Shown here in pieces: positions 19,898 to 28,839 of a stretch of DNA of 64,000 nucleotides. Under the pieces are notes generated by a model that saw only the letters and a program-made list of their open reading frames with translations, did no database searches and had not been told where the DNA came from. Source of the DNA: JAMQKA01 sp034521835 (GTDB lineage Bacteria > Bacteroidota > Rhodothermia > Balneolales > Balneolaceae); the NCBI GenBank assembly GCA_034521835.1, contig JAXHMA010000001.1, positions 522,565 to 586,564 on the forward strand. The letters are read 5' to 3'. Positions within the stretch are counted from its first letter, which is position 1. Each line of letters starts with the position of its first letter. The position numbers and the translations under genes were made by a program.

Positions 19898-21733
19898 TCA
19901 AACTTGTTTTGACGGTCCGGAATAGGCTCGCTTTTTGAATGTAAGTTTGAAAACGGCCCCGGCATCGTTCTCCTGGTTAATGTCCAATTCAGCCTGGAGC
20001 TGATCCATCAGCAGCCGGATAATTGTTTTACCTAATGTTTTATTGCTTTCCAGATCGAAAGGTTCGGGCAGACCGCTGCCGTTGTCGGCCACCATTATCG
20101 TCACCTGCTGATCCTGCTGCGACAGTTCAATACGTATGGTCCCTTTGTCCTGCTCGTTGAACGCATGTTTTGCTGCATTGGTAATCAGCTCATTGACCAG
20201 CATACCGCACGAGATGGCTTGGTCAATGTTAAGATAAACCTCTTCCAGGTCGTAGTGATATTCTATGTCTTTGTCTTCCTCATGGGAAAACATGCTCAGC
20301 GTTTTAGTGAGCTCAGTGATGTATGATTTGAAGTTGATTCGGTTGAGCTCATTATGCTTGTACAGCATTTCGTGGACTTTGGCGATGGAGTAGATCCGGG
20401 CTCTTGATTTCGTCAGCAGATCGCGTACTTCCTTGTTTTCTATTTCTTCGCTTTGCAGCTCCAGCAAGCCGGAAACGACAGCCAGGTTGTTTTTGACCCG
20501 GTGGTGAATCTCTTGCAGTAAAATATTTTTTTCCTCCAGGGAATGCTCCAGCTCTCGCTCAGCTTCAACCCGGTCCGAGATATCTACGCCCGATCCCACC
20601 AGATACATGCGGCCCTCTTTGATCATGGTGCGTGCGATAAGATAGTAGCGGTGCGTTTTCCCCTCGCTGTCCAGCAGGTCAATTTCCACGTCCGCATAAC
20701 CGTGGGTCCAGACTTTTTTTACACTTTGCTTAAGAATTTCATAATCGTCCGGTGCAAAGTACTCCCTGTAACTTTTTTGTGCGATCTCCTCATCGGTATA
20801 CCCCAGTTCATCCCCGAAATTTGAATTCCAACGCACAAGATTCATCTCTGAATCAAGCATGTAAAAGATGCCCGGCAGGCTGTCGATGGTGGTGGTAAGG
20901 AGTTCCTTTTCCTGCTTTAATTGCTCTTCATATACTTTCCGGTCGGAAATGTCGCGGGTACTGGATTGAATCTCTAGCAACTCATTATTTTGTTTATGCC
21001 AAACCAACCGGCTGGTCGTTTCTACCCATTTGTAGCCGTTATCTTTCGTATGTATTCGGTAGGAAACAGAAATGATATTTTTGCTGGAAGAAAATGCCCG
21101 GTGACTATCCCTGAGTGCGGGTATATCATCTGGGTGAAAAAAATCATACGCGTTTTTCCCGACCAGTTCTTCGGGGCTGTATCCCAGCAGCTGATCCGAC
21201 GCCGGGGAGACGTACAGGTAGGTGCCATCCGGCGCGTGCCGCGAAATCATGTCGGTGGAGTTTTCCGCAATAAGCTGGTACTTGTTTTTCTGTTCTTCGA
21301 GCCGCTCATTTTTTTCTTTGAGGGCCAGCGAATAGCCGCGTGATTTTAACAGCATTTCAACGCGGGAATTAAAAATGCCGGTAGAAACGGGAATGGAAAG
21401 AATGTCATCTGCAAAATCCCGGATCTGCTGCGACTTGTCGAGCGGGCTGTTTTCGCTGGTTAGCAACATCACAGGCAAAAATTCCGAAGCTTTCGTCTTC
21501 TTTATCTGCCGGAGAATCTCCAGGTTACTGCGTATGGAAAATTCATCGATGATGCAGATATCAAACGGCTCCCCGTTGATTTTTTGTGGAGCAACAAAAA
21601 CGGAGTAATGTCCAGGTAAAAATTGCTGGATCTGCCGCTGACTTTCCTTTTGTTTCATGGATAAAAGAACGACGGGTTTTTCCAGCTCAGCTTGAAGCGT
21701 GTTACTGCTGTAGTCAAATGAAGTTGTAGACAT
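19898..21733 (-). CDS. Pseudo-receiver/PAS/PAS HisKA_2 histidine kinase (mosaic family member 3)
   Basis: 611 residues, no membrane spans. Order: pseudo-receiver (~5-125, same module as kinase 2 and lacking the same residues); PAS 1 (~140-260, YQLIAENSTDMISRHAPDGT); PAS 2 (~280-395, GIFYMLDSEMNLVRWNSNFG); HisKA_2 dimerisation with H in LLQEIHHRVKNNLAVVSG; HATPase with LVNELITNAAKHAF and VADNGSGLPEP. It follows the KaiC-like gene by 21 bases, so the two are almost certainly one transcript. A kinase reading KaiC state would parallel cyanobacterial SasA or CikA, but that link is inference from position and the pseudo-receiver. Confidence 0.9.
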   Translation of the reverse strand: MSTTSFDYSSNTLQAELEKPVVLLSMKQKESQRQIQQFLPGHYSVFVAPQKINGEPFDICIIDEFSIRSNLEILRQIKKTKASEFLPVMLLTSENSPLDKSQQIRDFADDILSIPVSTGIFNSRVEMLLKSRGYSLALKEKNERLEEQKNKYQLIAENSTDMISRHAPDGTYLYVSPASDQLLGYSPEELVGKNAYDFFHPDDIPALRDSHRAFSSSKNIISVSYRIHTKDNGYKWVETTSRLVWHKQNNELLEIQSSTRDISDRKVYEEQLKQEKELLTTTIDSLPGIFYMLDSEMNLVRWNSNFGDELGYTDEEIAQKSYREYFAPDDYEILKQSVKKVWTHGYADVEIDLLDSEGKTHRYYLIARTMIKEGRMYLVGSGVDISDRVEAERELEHSLEEKNILLQEIHHRVKNNLAVVSGLLELQSEEIENKEVRDLLTKSRARIYSIAKVHEMLYKHNELNRINFKSYITELTKTLSMFSHEEDKDIEYHYDLEEVYLNIDQAISCGMLVNELITNAAKHAFNEQDKGTIRIELSQQDQQVTIMVADNGSGLPEPFDLESNKTLGKTIIRLLMDQLQAELDINQENDAGAVFKLTFKKRAYSGPSKQV

Positions 21734-21754
21734 AATGCCTAAAAAATTTATTTA

Positions 21755-23182
21755 TTAATTGGCGCTTTCGGGCAACCCTGTTAGCAGTCCCCGCAGCCCG
21801 TGAAACGGTTCTCCTACCGAGATACCGTCCGAGCTGATCGTAAATTTCCGTATCGTTTTTTCGAAGTCGCTTAGCCGTTTTTTCAAGACGCCAATTGATT
21901 TTTGAAGTTCCCCGTCCAGCTCCAGGTAGCGCAGAAATATGATGTTGTCGGCCAGGTAACTGGCGTTCATATTGGTAGGTACAAAATCTCCGGTAACTGA
22001 CTGCGATTCATTGATCAGGAAGGTGGTAACTCCCATATTTTGCAGATATACGACGAGTGAATGGAGTCGTTCAAGTTTATTTTCTTCACGAACGGCCAGA
22101 CCATAGCCGCCGATGGAATCGATCATCACCATGCGGGTGTCGTTGTTCTCCACATCCTGACGGACCATCTGGGCAAATTCATCCGGGGAGTAGGAAAGCG
22201 GTTCGACAGGACAAATTTTAAGATTTCCGTTTTTCAGCATATTCTGAATCGGGATGTTTATATTTTCAGAACGCTTGGAGATCAGTTCTTTCGATTCCTC
22301 AAATGTATAAATGGCAGATCGGTGATTACGGCTTGCCGCTTCCTTAAAAAACTGAAGACCCAGGTTGGTTTTTCCGACGCCGCTAGGCCCGGTAACCAAG
22401 GTTGTAGTTCCCTTTTCAATGCCGCCGCCCAAAAGCTGGTCTATTTCATCAATACCGGAGGAGAGTATCTCGTCTGTAAAATGGTGTTTATAATTATCGG
22501 GATGTAGTCGGGGAAAAACCTTAACCCCTTCTCCCGTAATACGGAACGAGTGGGTGCCGTGCATGAAATCGGTGCCGCGATATTTGGTAACCTTTATTTT
22601 TCTCCATTCGGGAGCGTAGCTTACATTAATGATACCGTCAACCCAAAACGTAGGATCTGTCTGGACTTCATCCGCCGATTCCGAGATGATCATGAGCGTG
22701 GCGCCATTATTGCATACATAGTTGATAAAGGAAAGCCCGAAGTTTCGAAACTGGAAAGGATCTTTGTTTAAAAAGCTTAGGATAGTGATAGAGTCCAGTA
22801 CCACCCGGGTTGGCTGGTGTTCTTTGAAGGCGTCAATTATAGACTGTACAATCGGTTTATGTTCAACTTCTGAAGTGGGAAACACATCATAGTTGAGCGT
22901 GTTATTAGTGGGATCACCCGTGGGGGACAGGTCGAGAAAGTTTGCACCTGAAAGGTCAATATTAAGTTTCTTCGCATTATTCAGAATGTTGGGTTTTGGT
23001 TCTCCAAGTGATATATACAGTACCTGTTCCCCTTGGCCCAGGCCTTCCTGAAGAAAATGATAACCCAGGGTAGACTTACCCGTACCGGGTCCGCCTTTTA
23101 CCAGGTATGATTGATCGGGGATTAACCCACCCTGTAGAATTTCGTCTAATCCCTGAATGTCTGTAGAGATCTTTTGATCCAC
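21755..23182 (-). CDS. KaiC-like double-domain RecA-family ATPase
   Basis: 475 residues with two KaiC/RadA-type ATPase halves. Domain 1 (1-~235) has Walker A GGPGTGKST, the catalytic-glutamate-type strand SLGEPKP and Walker B VVLDSI. Domain 2 (~240-460) has Walker A TGPSGVGKT, TFEESKELI and Walker B VMIDSIGG. Both carry the family opener (GLDEILQGG, GIDEIDQLLGGG). The region where cyanobacterial KaiC holds its Ser/Thr autophosphorylation pair shows only QSVTGDFVPTNMNAS, so clock-type phosphorylation is not assured. No kaiA or kaiB is present in the window. Leads the kinase operon; likely a nucleotide-state switch feeding the downstream kinases. Confidence 0.88.
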   Translation of the reverse strand: MDQKISTDIQGLDEILQGGLIPDQSYLVKGGPGTGKSTLGYHFLQEGLGQGEQVLYISLGEPKPNILNNAKKLNIDLSGANFLDLSPTGDPTNNTLNYDVFPTSEVEHKPIVQSIIDAFKEHQPTRVVLDSITILSFLNKDPFQFRNFGLSFINYVCNNGATLMIISESADEVQTDPTFWVDGIINVSYAPEWRKIKVTKYRGTDFMHGTHSFRITGEGVKVFPRLHPDNYKHHFTDEILSSGIDEIDQLLGGGIEKGTTTLVTGPSGVGKTNLGLQFFKEAASRNHRSAIYTFEESKELISKRSENINIPIQNMLKNGNLKICPVEPLSYSPDEFAQMVRQDVENNDTRMVMIDSIGGYGLAVREENKLERLHSLVVYLQNMGVTTFLINESQSVTGDFVPTNMNASYLADNIIFLRYLELDGELQKSIGVLKKRLSDFEKTIRKFTISSDGISVGEPFHGLRGLLTGLPESAN

Positions 23183-23898
23183 CGTCTGTTTGTTTCCTAA
23201 TTCTTAATGTGTTCTGTAAATTCTGTTATAGTGCTAAAAAAGCAGTTTATGATGAGGGAGGCGCCATTATTACTACAGCCTGGCTCAGCGCTCTATATTT
23301 CATTGTTATCCAGGTGTTCCTCTCAAAAAAGATGGAATAAATAGCTTGTTACAATAATAAGAAATTATTAATACAATGAAATGACGCTAAAAGCCTAATT
23401 AATTTGTAGGTGTTTATACCTAACCTTGTGATTTCCAATCGGATGAGCCTGATCTGATTTTTATGTTGAGAGAGGGGTACGTGGTATCTACAAGACATAT
23501 CTTTTCACCAAATTCAGGAGCTGTTTTTGGTACAGGTGATACCGTTACTCGTCAGGTCTGGTGCGTTTCGCTAACATACACAGGTGGGCAGACTGTCCAA
23601 AAAAGTCTCTATAAGAAGGAAAACCCCTTGATATTTTTGGTTGATGAGGTCATAGCTGGCGTCAATTCTATTGGTCTTCTTCTCCAAAGAGAAACTATTG
23701 GAGTTTAGAATAGCTTAGAATCCTATAAAAGAGATAATCTAACTTGCTCTTGAAGAAGGGATATTTATCAAATGTAGCAGATCCATACCTTAACTTTTAA
23801 GGCGCTTTCACCTAATTTGGACTTTTGGGACAGCCTCAAAGCCCCCATATCATATGTGCCGGTCCTAAATCTGCGGGGTAAAATCGTGCGGATATATT
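23183..23898. other. Gene-free stretch upstream of the KaiC-like gene
   Basis: 716 bases with no supported gene. An 81-codon plus-strand frame (23463-23708) has no family features and no ribosome-binding site. The promoter of the KaiC/kinase operon must lie in the part nearest 23183; no clear -33/-7 consensus was picked out. Confidence 0.4.
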
Positions 23899-24264
23899 TC
23901 AGTTTTTACTGATTGAATCCACTAGTTCTTCCACCGAAAAATTACCTCTCAGGTACTGATTGGCTCCTACTTCCAACAGGGGTTGGTTGAGTGACTCAGA
24001 AGTGTATTTATTAATCACAACCAATCTAGTCGCAGGCAGAGTTTTTCTAATCAATAATGTAACCTCGATTTGTGACATATCGAACGAATCTATATCTGCG
24101 ACAACGGAGGTATATTTTCTATTGAAGAAATCATCCTTCTCCTTTTTCGCTTCCAGGAACTGTTCGGGAAGCATCTGTTCCATCTCTAACTCAAGCTCGT
24201 TGCGTACAATTTCACGAATGGCGTCGTTCTTCAGGTTACGTTTTCCTATAAAAAGAATGGTCAT
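23899..24264 (-). CDS. Stand-alone receiver-like protein, degenerate
   Basis: 121 residues with receiver-like layout: TILFIGKRN, then VVADIDSF, then RLVVINKYTSESL, then EVGANQYLRGNFSVEELVDSI. A central Asp is present (VAD). The N-terminal acidic pair is replaced by IGK and the conserved Lys by Arg (YLRGN), so normal phosphorylation is doubtful. It lies downstream of a LuxR-type regulator (170 bases away) and may be its partner or a decoy. Function unknown. Confidence 0.65.
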   Translation of the reverse strand: MTILFIGKRNLKNDAIREIVRNELELEMEQMLPEQFLEAKKEKDDFFNRKYTSVVADIDSFDMSQIEVTLLIRKTLPATRLVVINKYTSESLNQPLLEVGANQYLRGNFSVEELVDSISKN

Positions 24265-24434
24265 GGTACTGTCACTAAAAGGTACTGCCTATTCGTATAG
24301 TGGCAACCTATCTGAAGGAGAGTGGATAAGTGTAAAACAAATTATCAGACAAATAAGCAAAGCAAATATATCTAGAGAGGCAAGAACAGCATGATGCCGG
24401 TAATTTAGACCAACCTAAAGCTGAGCGGCAGTAT

Positions 24435-25109
24435 TTATTCCGCCTGAATTTTTAACAGCTGGTTTTTGAATGCGTATATTACCAGCCCGACGGTATTGGC
24501 CGCTCCCGTCTTTTGCAGCAGGTTCCGGCGGTGGGCATCGATGGTGCGAACGCTGAGCTGCAGCTTTTCGGCAATCTGAGGATTGGTCATCTCTTGGCAT
24601 ATAAGCCCGAGCACCTCAATTTCTCGTTCGGTCAGCAGGTCGTCTTCTACAGTGTATTCGTTATTTGTGTGCAGGTCCCCTTCGGACTCACGAACCAGGG
24701 AAAGGGTGGCTTCGTTGCAAATAAAATGATTGCCTTCTACCTGTTTTTGCAGGGCGTTCTTGAGAACGTCCATCGAGCAGCTTTTGAGAACCAGGCCCTG
24801 GGCCCCAGCTTTCACTATTTTTTCAAGGTATTGCGGCGTCTTTCGGCCGGTGATGGAAATGGTTCTGATTTCAGGATCTTGCCGCGACAATTCTTCAAGC
24901 AGCGTAAAGCTTTCCAGCAGCGGGTGATCCATATCCAAGATTACAATCTCGATCTCTTCATCTCTGCAGAGGTCAAGGATATCATTCTTTTCATCCAGCG
25001 TTGATACGTAGATATTAAAATCGAGATTGAAATTACGTTCAATCAGCGCTCGGATACCCTGTGCCATGAGTTCTTCATGTACGGCTACAAGTAGATTAAC
25101 TTCAGGCAT
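24435..25109 (-). CDS. NarL/LuxR-type response regulator with atypical receiver
   Basis: 224 residues. The receiver domain (1-~125) has the phospho-acceptor Asp in EIVILDMDHP, Thr in SITGRKTP and Lys in GLVLKSCS. The Mg-binding acidic pair is missing (LLVAVHEELMAQG where VDDH is usual). The DNA-binding LuxR domain (~155-220) is intact: LLTEREIEVLGLICQEMTNP, QIAEKLQLSVRTIDAHRRNL. It should bind promoter DNA as a dimer. Control by classical phosphorylation is questionable, so it may respond to protein contact. Neighbour of a pseudokinase-like gene (25394) and the receiver-like protein (23899). Confidence 0.88.
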   Translation of the reverse strand: MPEVNLLVAVHEELMAQGIRALIERNFNLDFNIYVSTLDEKNDILDLCRDEEIEIVILDMDHPLLESFTLLEELSRQDPEIRTISITGRKTPQYLEKIVKAGAQGLVLKSCSMDVLKNALQKQVEGNHFICNEATLSLVRESEGDLHTNNEYTVEDDLLTEREIEVLGLICQEMTNPQIAEKLQLSVRTIDAHRRNLLQKTGAANTVGLVIYAFKNQLLKIQAE

Positions 25110-25393
25110 TAATCCGATTGAAGACTTTGAATTAATTAGATAAATTGTGCGGCCAACTCTTCGCCCCTCAATGATTTGGGGAATTCCAACCTGGCGAATT
25201 AGGGGATTTTTACAAATACTAGTTAACCTGATCCCTGTAAAACAAAGAGGCAGCCATCGAGAGTGCTTGTTATTAATAAGTTGCAGAATACATTATCTGC
25301 AAAATCTACTACTCAGGCTGTAGCACCTACCTTTCGTTATAAAACTAAATATTGGGTACTTGCGTTTCGGTGGTTTTTCAGCTACACGTATTT

Positions 25394-27304
25394 CTATTTA
25401 TTGAGGTTGCTGGCAGAACCTGTTTTTTCTGATTTGATAAAACTCAGCGATATATTTTGCTGATGCATGTCGCTTTTTTCGCATAAAAGGGAGGCATTCA
25501 GTTGTTGGCAGAAGGTTTGAATGAGGGTGTCGTTCAGAGAGCTTGCATCATTAAATGATGGTGGAGCGTGAAGGGCAGAATTGGTATAGCTGAAGCTCAA
25601 CTGTATAGAATCACCTGAACAACGGAGAGCGATTTTTATTTTTTGAGGTTTTTTTTCAGCATTGTGCCGCTCGATTTTGGATATAATTTCATTAATTAAC
25701 AGGCCGAAAGGCACGGCTTGGTTTATATTAAGATATACTGGTTGCAAGTCCAGATCCGTATGGGTGGGAGTGGCATTCGTACCATGCAGGGAACTGGTAA
25801 ACCGGGTGAAGTTTTCGATAAACTGGTCAAACGGGATGTTGCTTAGGTCCCCATTCTGGTAGATCAGTTCCTGGATTTTAGCGATGGTGTGGATGCGGGA
25901 TTTGGTGGCGAACAGCGAACAGGTTTCATGCTCTGTAGCAGCTTCACCCAGCTGTAGCTCAATCATACCGGAGATGAGGGCAAGGTTGTTTTTTACACGG
26001 TGATGAATCTCCCGGATCAACACCTCTTTTTCCTTAAGTGAACGGCTCAGTTGCTGCCTGTTGTTAACTTGTTGAGTAACATCGATCGCATCTACAAAAA
26101 TGCCCTCTGTCTTCCCGTTTTCCTTCATCGGTTTAAAGACAAAATTCAGGATCACCTCTTTCAGCGAATCATCCCCGTTTTGGTTTAACATGATCGGTTT
26201 CTCTGAGGCGTAGAAGGGTTCACCACTGCTGTACACTTTATCCAGCAGATCAATAAATCCCTGGCTTTCAACTTCAGGCAGCAGCTCTTTTACTGTTTTA
26301 CCCGTAATCTGCTCTTTTCCGACCAGTTGTTCATATGCTTCATTGGCAAAGGTATACGTGTGTTCTGGCCCCTCCAGCACGCAGATGGCAGAAGGAGCGT
26401 TGGTAAAGATCTCCTGCAGTTTTGTTTTTTTCTGTTCGGCTTCCTGGTGGTTCTCCTTCTCCTGCTCAAGCAGTTGCCGGATGCGTTCTTCCAGGTGCTT
26501 GCGCTCGGTAATATCCCGGAAGTTAAGGATCGCCTGCTTCTCTCCGCTGGAAGTGCGGTACATCCGGGAGTTGGCTTCTACGGTTAGTACGCTGCCGTCA
26601 CTCCGCTTCATCTGAAATTCTGCCCGGTATGCACCCGCACTTTCCCGTTCTTCTAGGGCTTCCTGGTAGTTGGGATCAGACAGCACTACAAAATCTTCAC
26701 GCTTTAGATTTTTAAACTGATGCGGTTCATAACCCAAAATCTGGCTGGCGGCGGGATTGCCGTCAATTACACAACCAGTTGAGCTGGTAATCAGGATACC
26801 GTCCATGCTGTAGGTAAACTGCTGCTCATAGCGCTCGCGGTTTTCCCGGAGGCTTTTTTTCTGCTCAACCTGGTCGGTTATTTCTTTGTGGATAATTATC
26901 AGTCCGCTGCGTTGGCTATCCACGGAGATCGCTTTCATTTTAAACCAGCGAACTCTACCAGAGGAGGATGCATGCGGATACTTAATTGTGAAATGCTCTT
27001 TTTCCCCATTTAAAACAGAATAGAGGCCCAGCAGCTCTTCCAGGGCGTGGCCGCTGCCCTCCATAATCTGTTGCTTGCAGAAGTCAAAATAGTTGTCTCC
27101 AGCTTGTCGACCGTGGAAAAGAGCATTGGCTCCGCCCTGGTTTTCCTGCCAGCTTTCGTTGGTTTTGAGGATGATACCTTCGGCATCGATAATGGCCATA
27201 TGGGCCGAAAATGCACGTAGTATCTTCTCCTGAACCGGTTTAACCTCTTCAGATTGAAGAATAGTGTAGATCATACTATGATGACTCTCGCAAGTTTTTA
27301 ACAA
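25394..27304 (-). CDS. Triple-PAS HisKA_2 kinase with degenerate ATPase domain (likely pseudokinase)
   Basis: 636 residues. Three PAS-like domains (about 25-145, AHMAIIDAEGIILKTNESW; 160-275, DGILITSSTGCVIDGNPAAS; 300-415, SAICVLEGPEHTYTFANEAY) precede a HisKA_2 segment with an intact H-box REIHHRVKNNLALISGM. The following ATPase domain keeps the strand VYLNINQAVPFGLLINEII, but the N box continues SKIERHNA instead of TNAxKHAF. The Asp-x-Gly-x-Gly box is replaced by FSYTNSALHAPP, and there is no G2 glycine motif. ATP binding should therefore be lost while the phosphorylatable His stays. It could act as a sensor/adaptor or be phosphorylated by a sister kinase. Confidence 0.87.
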   Translation of the reverse strand: MLKTCESHHSMIYTILQSEEVKPVQEKILRAFSAHMAIIDAEGIILKTNESWQENQGGANALFHGRQAGDNYFDFCKQQIMEGSGHALEELLGLYSVLNGEKEHFTIKYPHASSSGRVRWFKMKAISVDSQRSGLIIIHKEITDQVEQKKSLRENRERYEQQFTYSMDGILITSSTGCVIDGNPAASQILGYEPHQFKNLKREDFVVLSDPNYQEALEERESAGAYRAEFQMKRSDGSVLTVEANSRMYRTSSGEKQAILNFRDITERKHLEERIRQLLEQEKENHQEAEQKKTKLQEIFTNAPSAICVLEGPEHTYTFANEAYEQLVGKEQITGKTVKELLPEVESQGFIDLLDKVYSSGEPFYASEKPIMLNQNGDDSLKEVILNFVFKPMKENGKTEGIFVDAIDVTQQVNNRQQLSRSLKEKEVLIREIHHRVKNNLALISGMIELQLGEAATEHETCSLFATKSRIHTIAKIQELIYQNGDLSNIPFDQFIENFTRFTSSLHGTNATPTHTDLDLQPVYLNINQAVPFGLLINEIISKIERHNAEKKPQKIKIALRCSGDSIQLSFSYTNSALHAPPSFNDASSLNDTLIQTFCQQLNASLLCEKSDMHQQNISLSFIKSEKTGSASNLNK

Positions 27305-27506
27305 ACTGCTTTATTACAGTTGTTTTTTGTAGATGATACGATGATATAGTACGAATAAATCAGACCTTGTAAATGACGCGAAAAGCCTAATTTAGCGGGT
27401 AAGTAAAATTATGTAGTTCTGTAAATAAACCCCTAGGTATTTTATGGTATAAGGGAGGGATGAAAAATGGGGAGGTAACATTCACTATCATGGTTGAAGC
27501 GCGGAG

Positions 27507-27742
27507 CTAGCCTGCATTTCTCACGATAATTTAGTCTGAATTCTTGCAATACTATTATATACAGTAGCTTACATGGATTTTTAGGTCGAAAAAGTATAAC
27601 AGTGTGTAGCTGGCTACAAAATTAGCCCGTCTACTGCGTTGTAGGTGGAAATAGCTCACTTAACGTATGGATATACGTTTCGCTTACGATTTCCACTTCG
27701 CCTTGCATACGAACCAATTTCTTGGTGAGAAATCCAGGCTAG
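27507..27742. mobile_element. 236-bp inverted-repeat element, MITE-like
   Basis: The terminal inverted repeats are 20 bases long at 27507-27526 and 27723-27742, with 18 matches and a core of GCCTG.ATTTCTCAC. Both ends abut TA, as expected for TA-target elements of the IS630/Tc1 type. Internally there is a short hairpin around ACGTATGGATATACGT. No coding capacity. Lies in a gene-poor gap next to the 381-bp element. Confidence 0.6.
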
Positions 27743-27813
27743 TACGAAAATTCGATTACTCTTCACACCTGTCTCACTATTCTGCAGTGAAAATTTGAAC
27801 TTTATGTATAAGT

Positions 27814-28194
27814 AGGGCCTGCTCAAAAAGTCTGATTTATTCTTGAAAAATCAGAGTGCTTGAAAATTGGCATCCCTCAAGTCCAGAAAATCCCTGCAAC
27901 GGGTTTGGGTAAAAGCGAGTGGAGAGGAAAAGCAATATATTCTTGCAGGCCCAGAAAAGGAAAATATCTGGGATTTTATGGTGACTTTTTTGGTTCGTTT
28001 TTTGGTCATACAAAAAATGAATATACAGAGTTATATGAAACAACTACTCGTTGTAAATGGGGGCAGGGTGTTTACATGCATGCTCAAATGCACCGTTATT
28101 TGGATAAAGAGGGAAAATCCTTGCACTAAGCTAACAGGCAAAATCAACTAATCTATTGCATAGTAAGTAGTTAAACGAGGTCTGAGGAAGTCCT
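27814..28194. mobile_element. 381-bp MITE-like element, copy B
   Basis: Same element as 8667-9035 in the opposite orientation. It begins AGGGCCTGCTC, ends GAGGAAGTCCT and is flanked by a 4-bp duplication AAGT (27810-27813 and 28195-28198). It is 12 bases longer than copy A, mainly in a T-rich internal stretch. Each copy carries an ~75-90 codon frame, but local frame differences between copies argue against a conserved product. Confidence 0.78.
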
Positions 28195-28216
28195 AAGTAG
28201 AATGGGAGGTGATGGT

Positions 28217-28600
28217 CTATAATTCGGGATAATTTTGGCCCTTATTTATTGTTTCAATAGCGGTAAGGAGTTCCTCCTCGGTGGTAGAAGAGGGCAGGTA
28301 CCCGTCAGCACCGGCTTCGATCAGCGGTTTAATTAGGTTTGGGGCGGTATACACATGCATCGCAATAAGTGCTTTGCTTAGTTTTTTCTCTTTTATCTCT
28401 TCAACGCATTCCACGGGTTTTTTGTCATACCCGCTAATATCTAAAATAAGCAGGTCCGGTTCCGTTTCCCTGATCTCTGTGCCCTGGTTTTCAAGCATTT
28501 CCGGGGTATACATTTTTACGGTAAATCCTGGCTGGGCAGCCAGCAACTCCATTAGAGTTTCATTAATCTGGGTCTCTTGGCCAACAATAATAATTTTCAT
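28217..28600 (-). CDS. Stand-alone receiver-like protein, degenerate
   Basis: 127 residues with receiver fold features: KIIIVGQETQINETLM, LLILDISGYDKKPVE (central Asp present), LIAMHVYTAP, EAGADGYLPSSTTEEELL. The acidic pair is replaced by VGQE and the conserved Lys by Pro-Ser (YLPSS). This is the same type of loss as in the protein at 23899. It lies between the triple-PAS protein and the NarL regulator and may modulate either. No output domain. Confidence 0.7.
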   Translation of the reverse strand: MKIIIVGQETQINETLMELLAAQPGFTVKMYTPEMLENQGTEIRETEPDLLILDISGYDKKPVECVEEIKEKKLSKALIAMHVYTAPNLIKPLIEAGADGYLPSSTTEEELLTAIETINKGQNYPEL

Positions 28601-28839
28601 AGCTACTCCTTGTAACGAGCAAAAGCCAAGTGTTCCCCCCGAATCGGAAACACAGCTAAAACCTGCATGTCACTGAACAATGCGTTATATAATAGTTGGG
28701 ATAAGTAAGAGGATATGCCGAACGGTATAAACGCTTTTTACCCCTAATCGCTAGTCGTCATTAAGGTAGGTAAACAGGGAGATGAAAGAAATAGACAAAA
28801 AGTGGTAGTTTAACTAGGTAATAAAGCGTAGGTAGTTAT

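Noticed and set aside
21755..23182. Complete circadian clock operon
   Set aside because: kaiA and kaiB are absent and the Ser/Thr phosphorylation pair of cyanobacterial KaiC is not evident.
23463..23708. 81-codon plus-strand frame upstream of the KaiC operon
   Set aside because: No recognisable features and isolated in an AT-rich gap.
27860..28129. Protein encoded inside the 381-bp element and its copy at 8762-8989
   Set aside because: The first ~40 codons match, but the copies diverge in frame after that, so a conserved product is unlikely.
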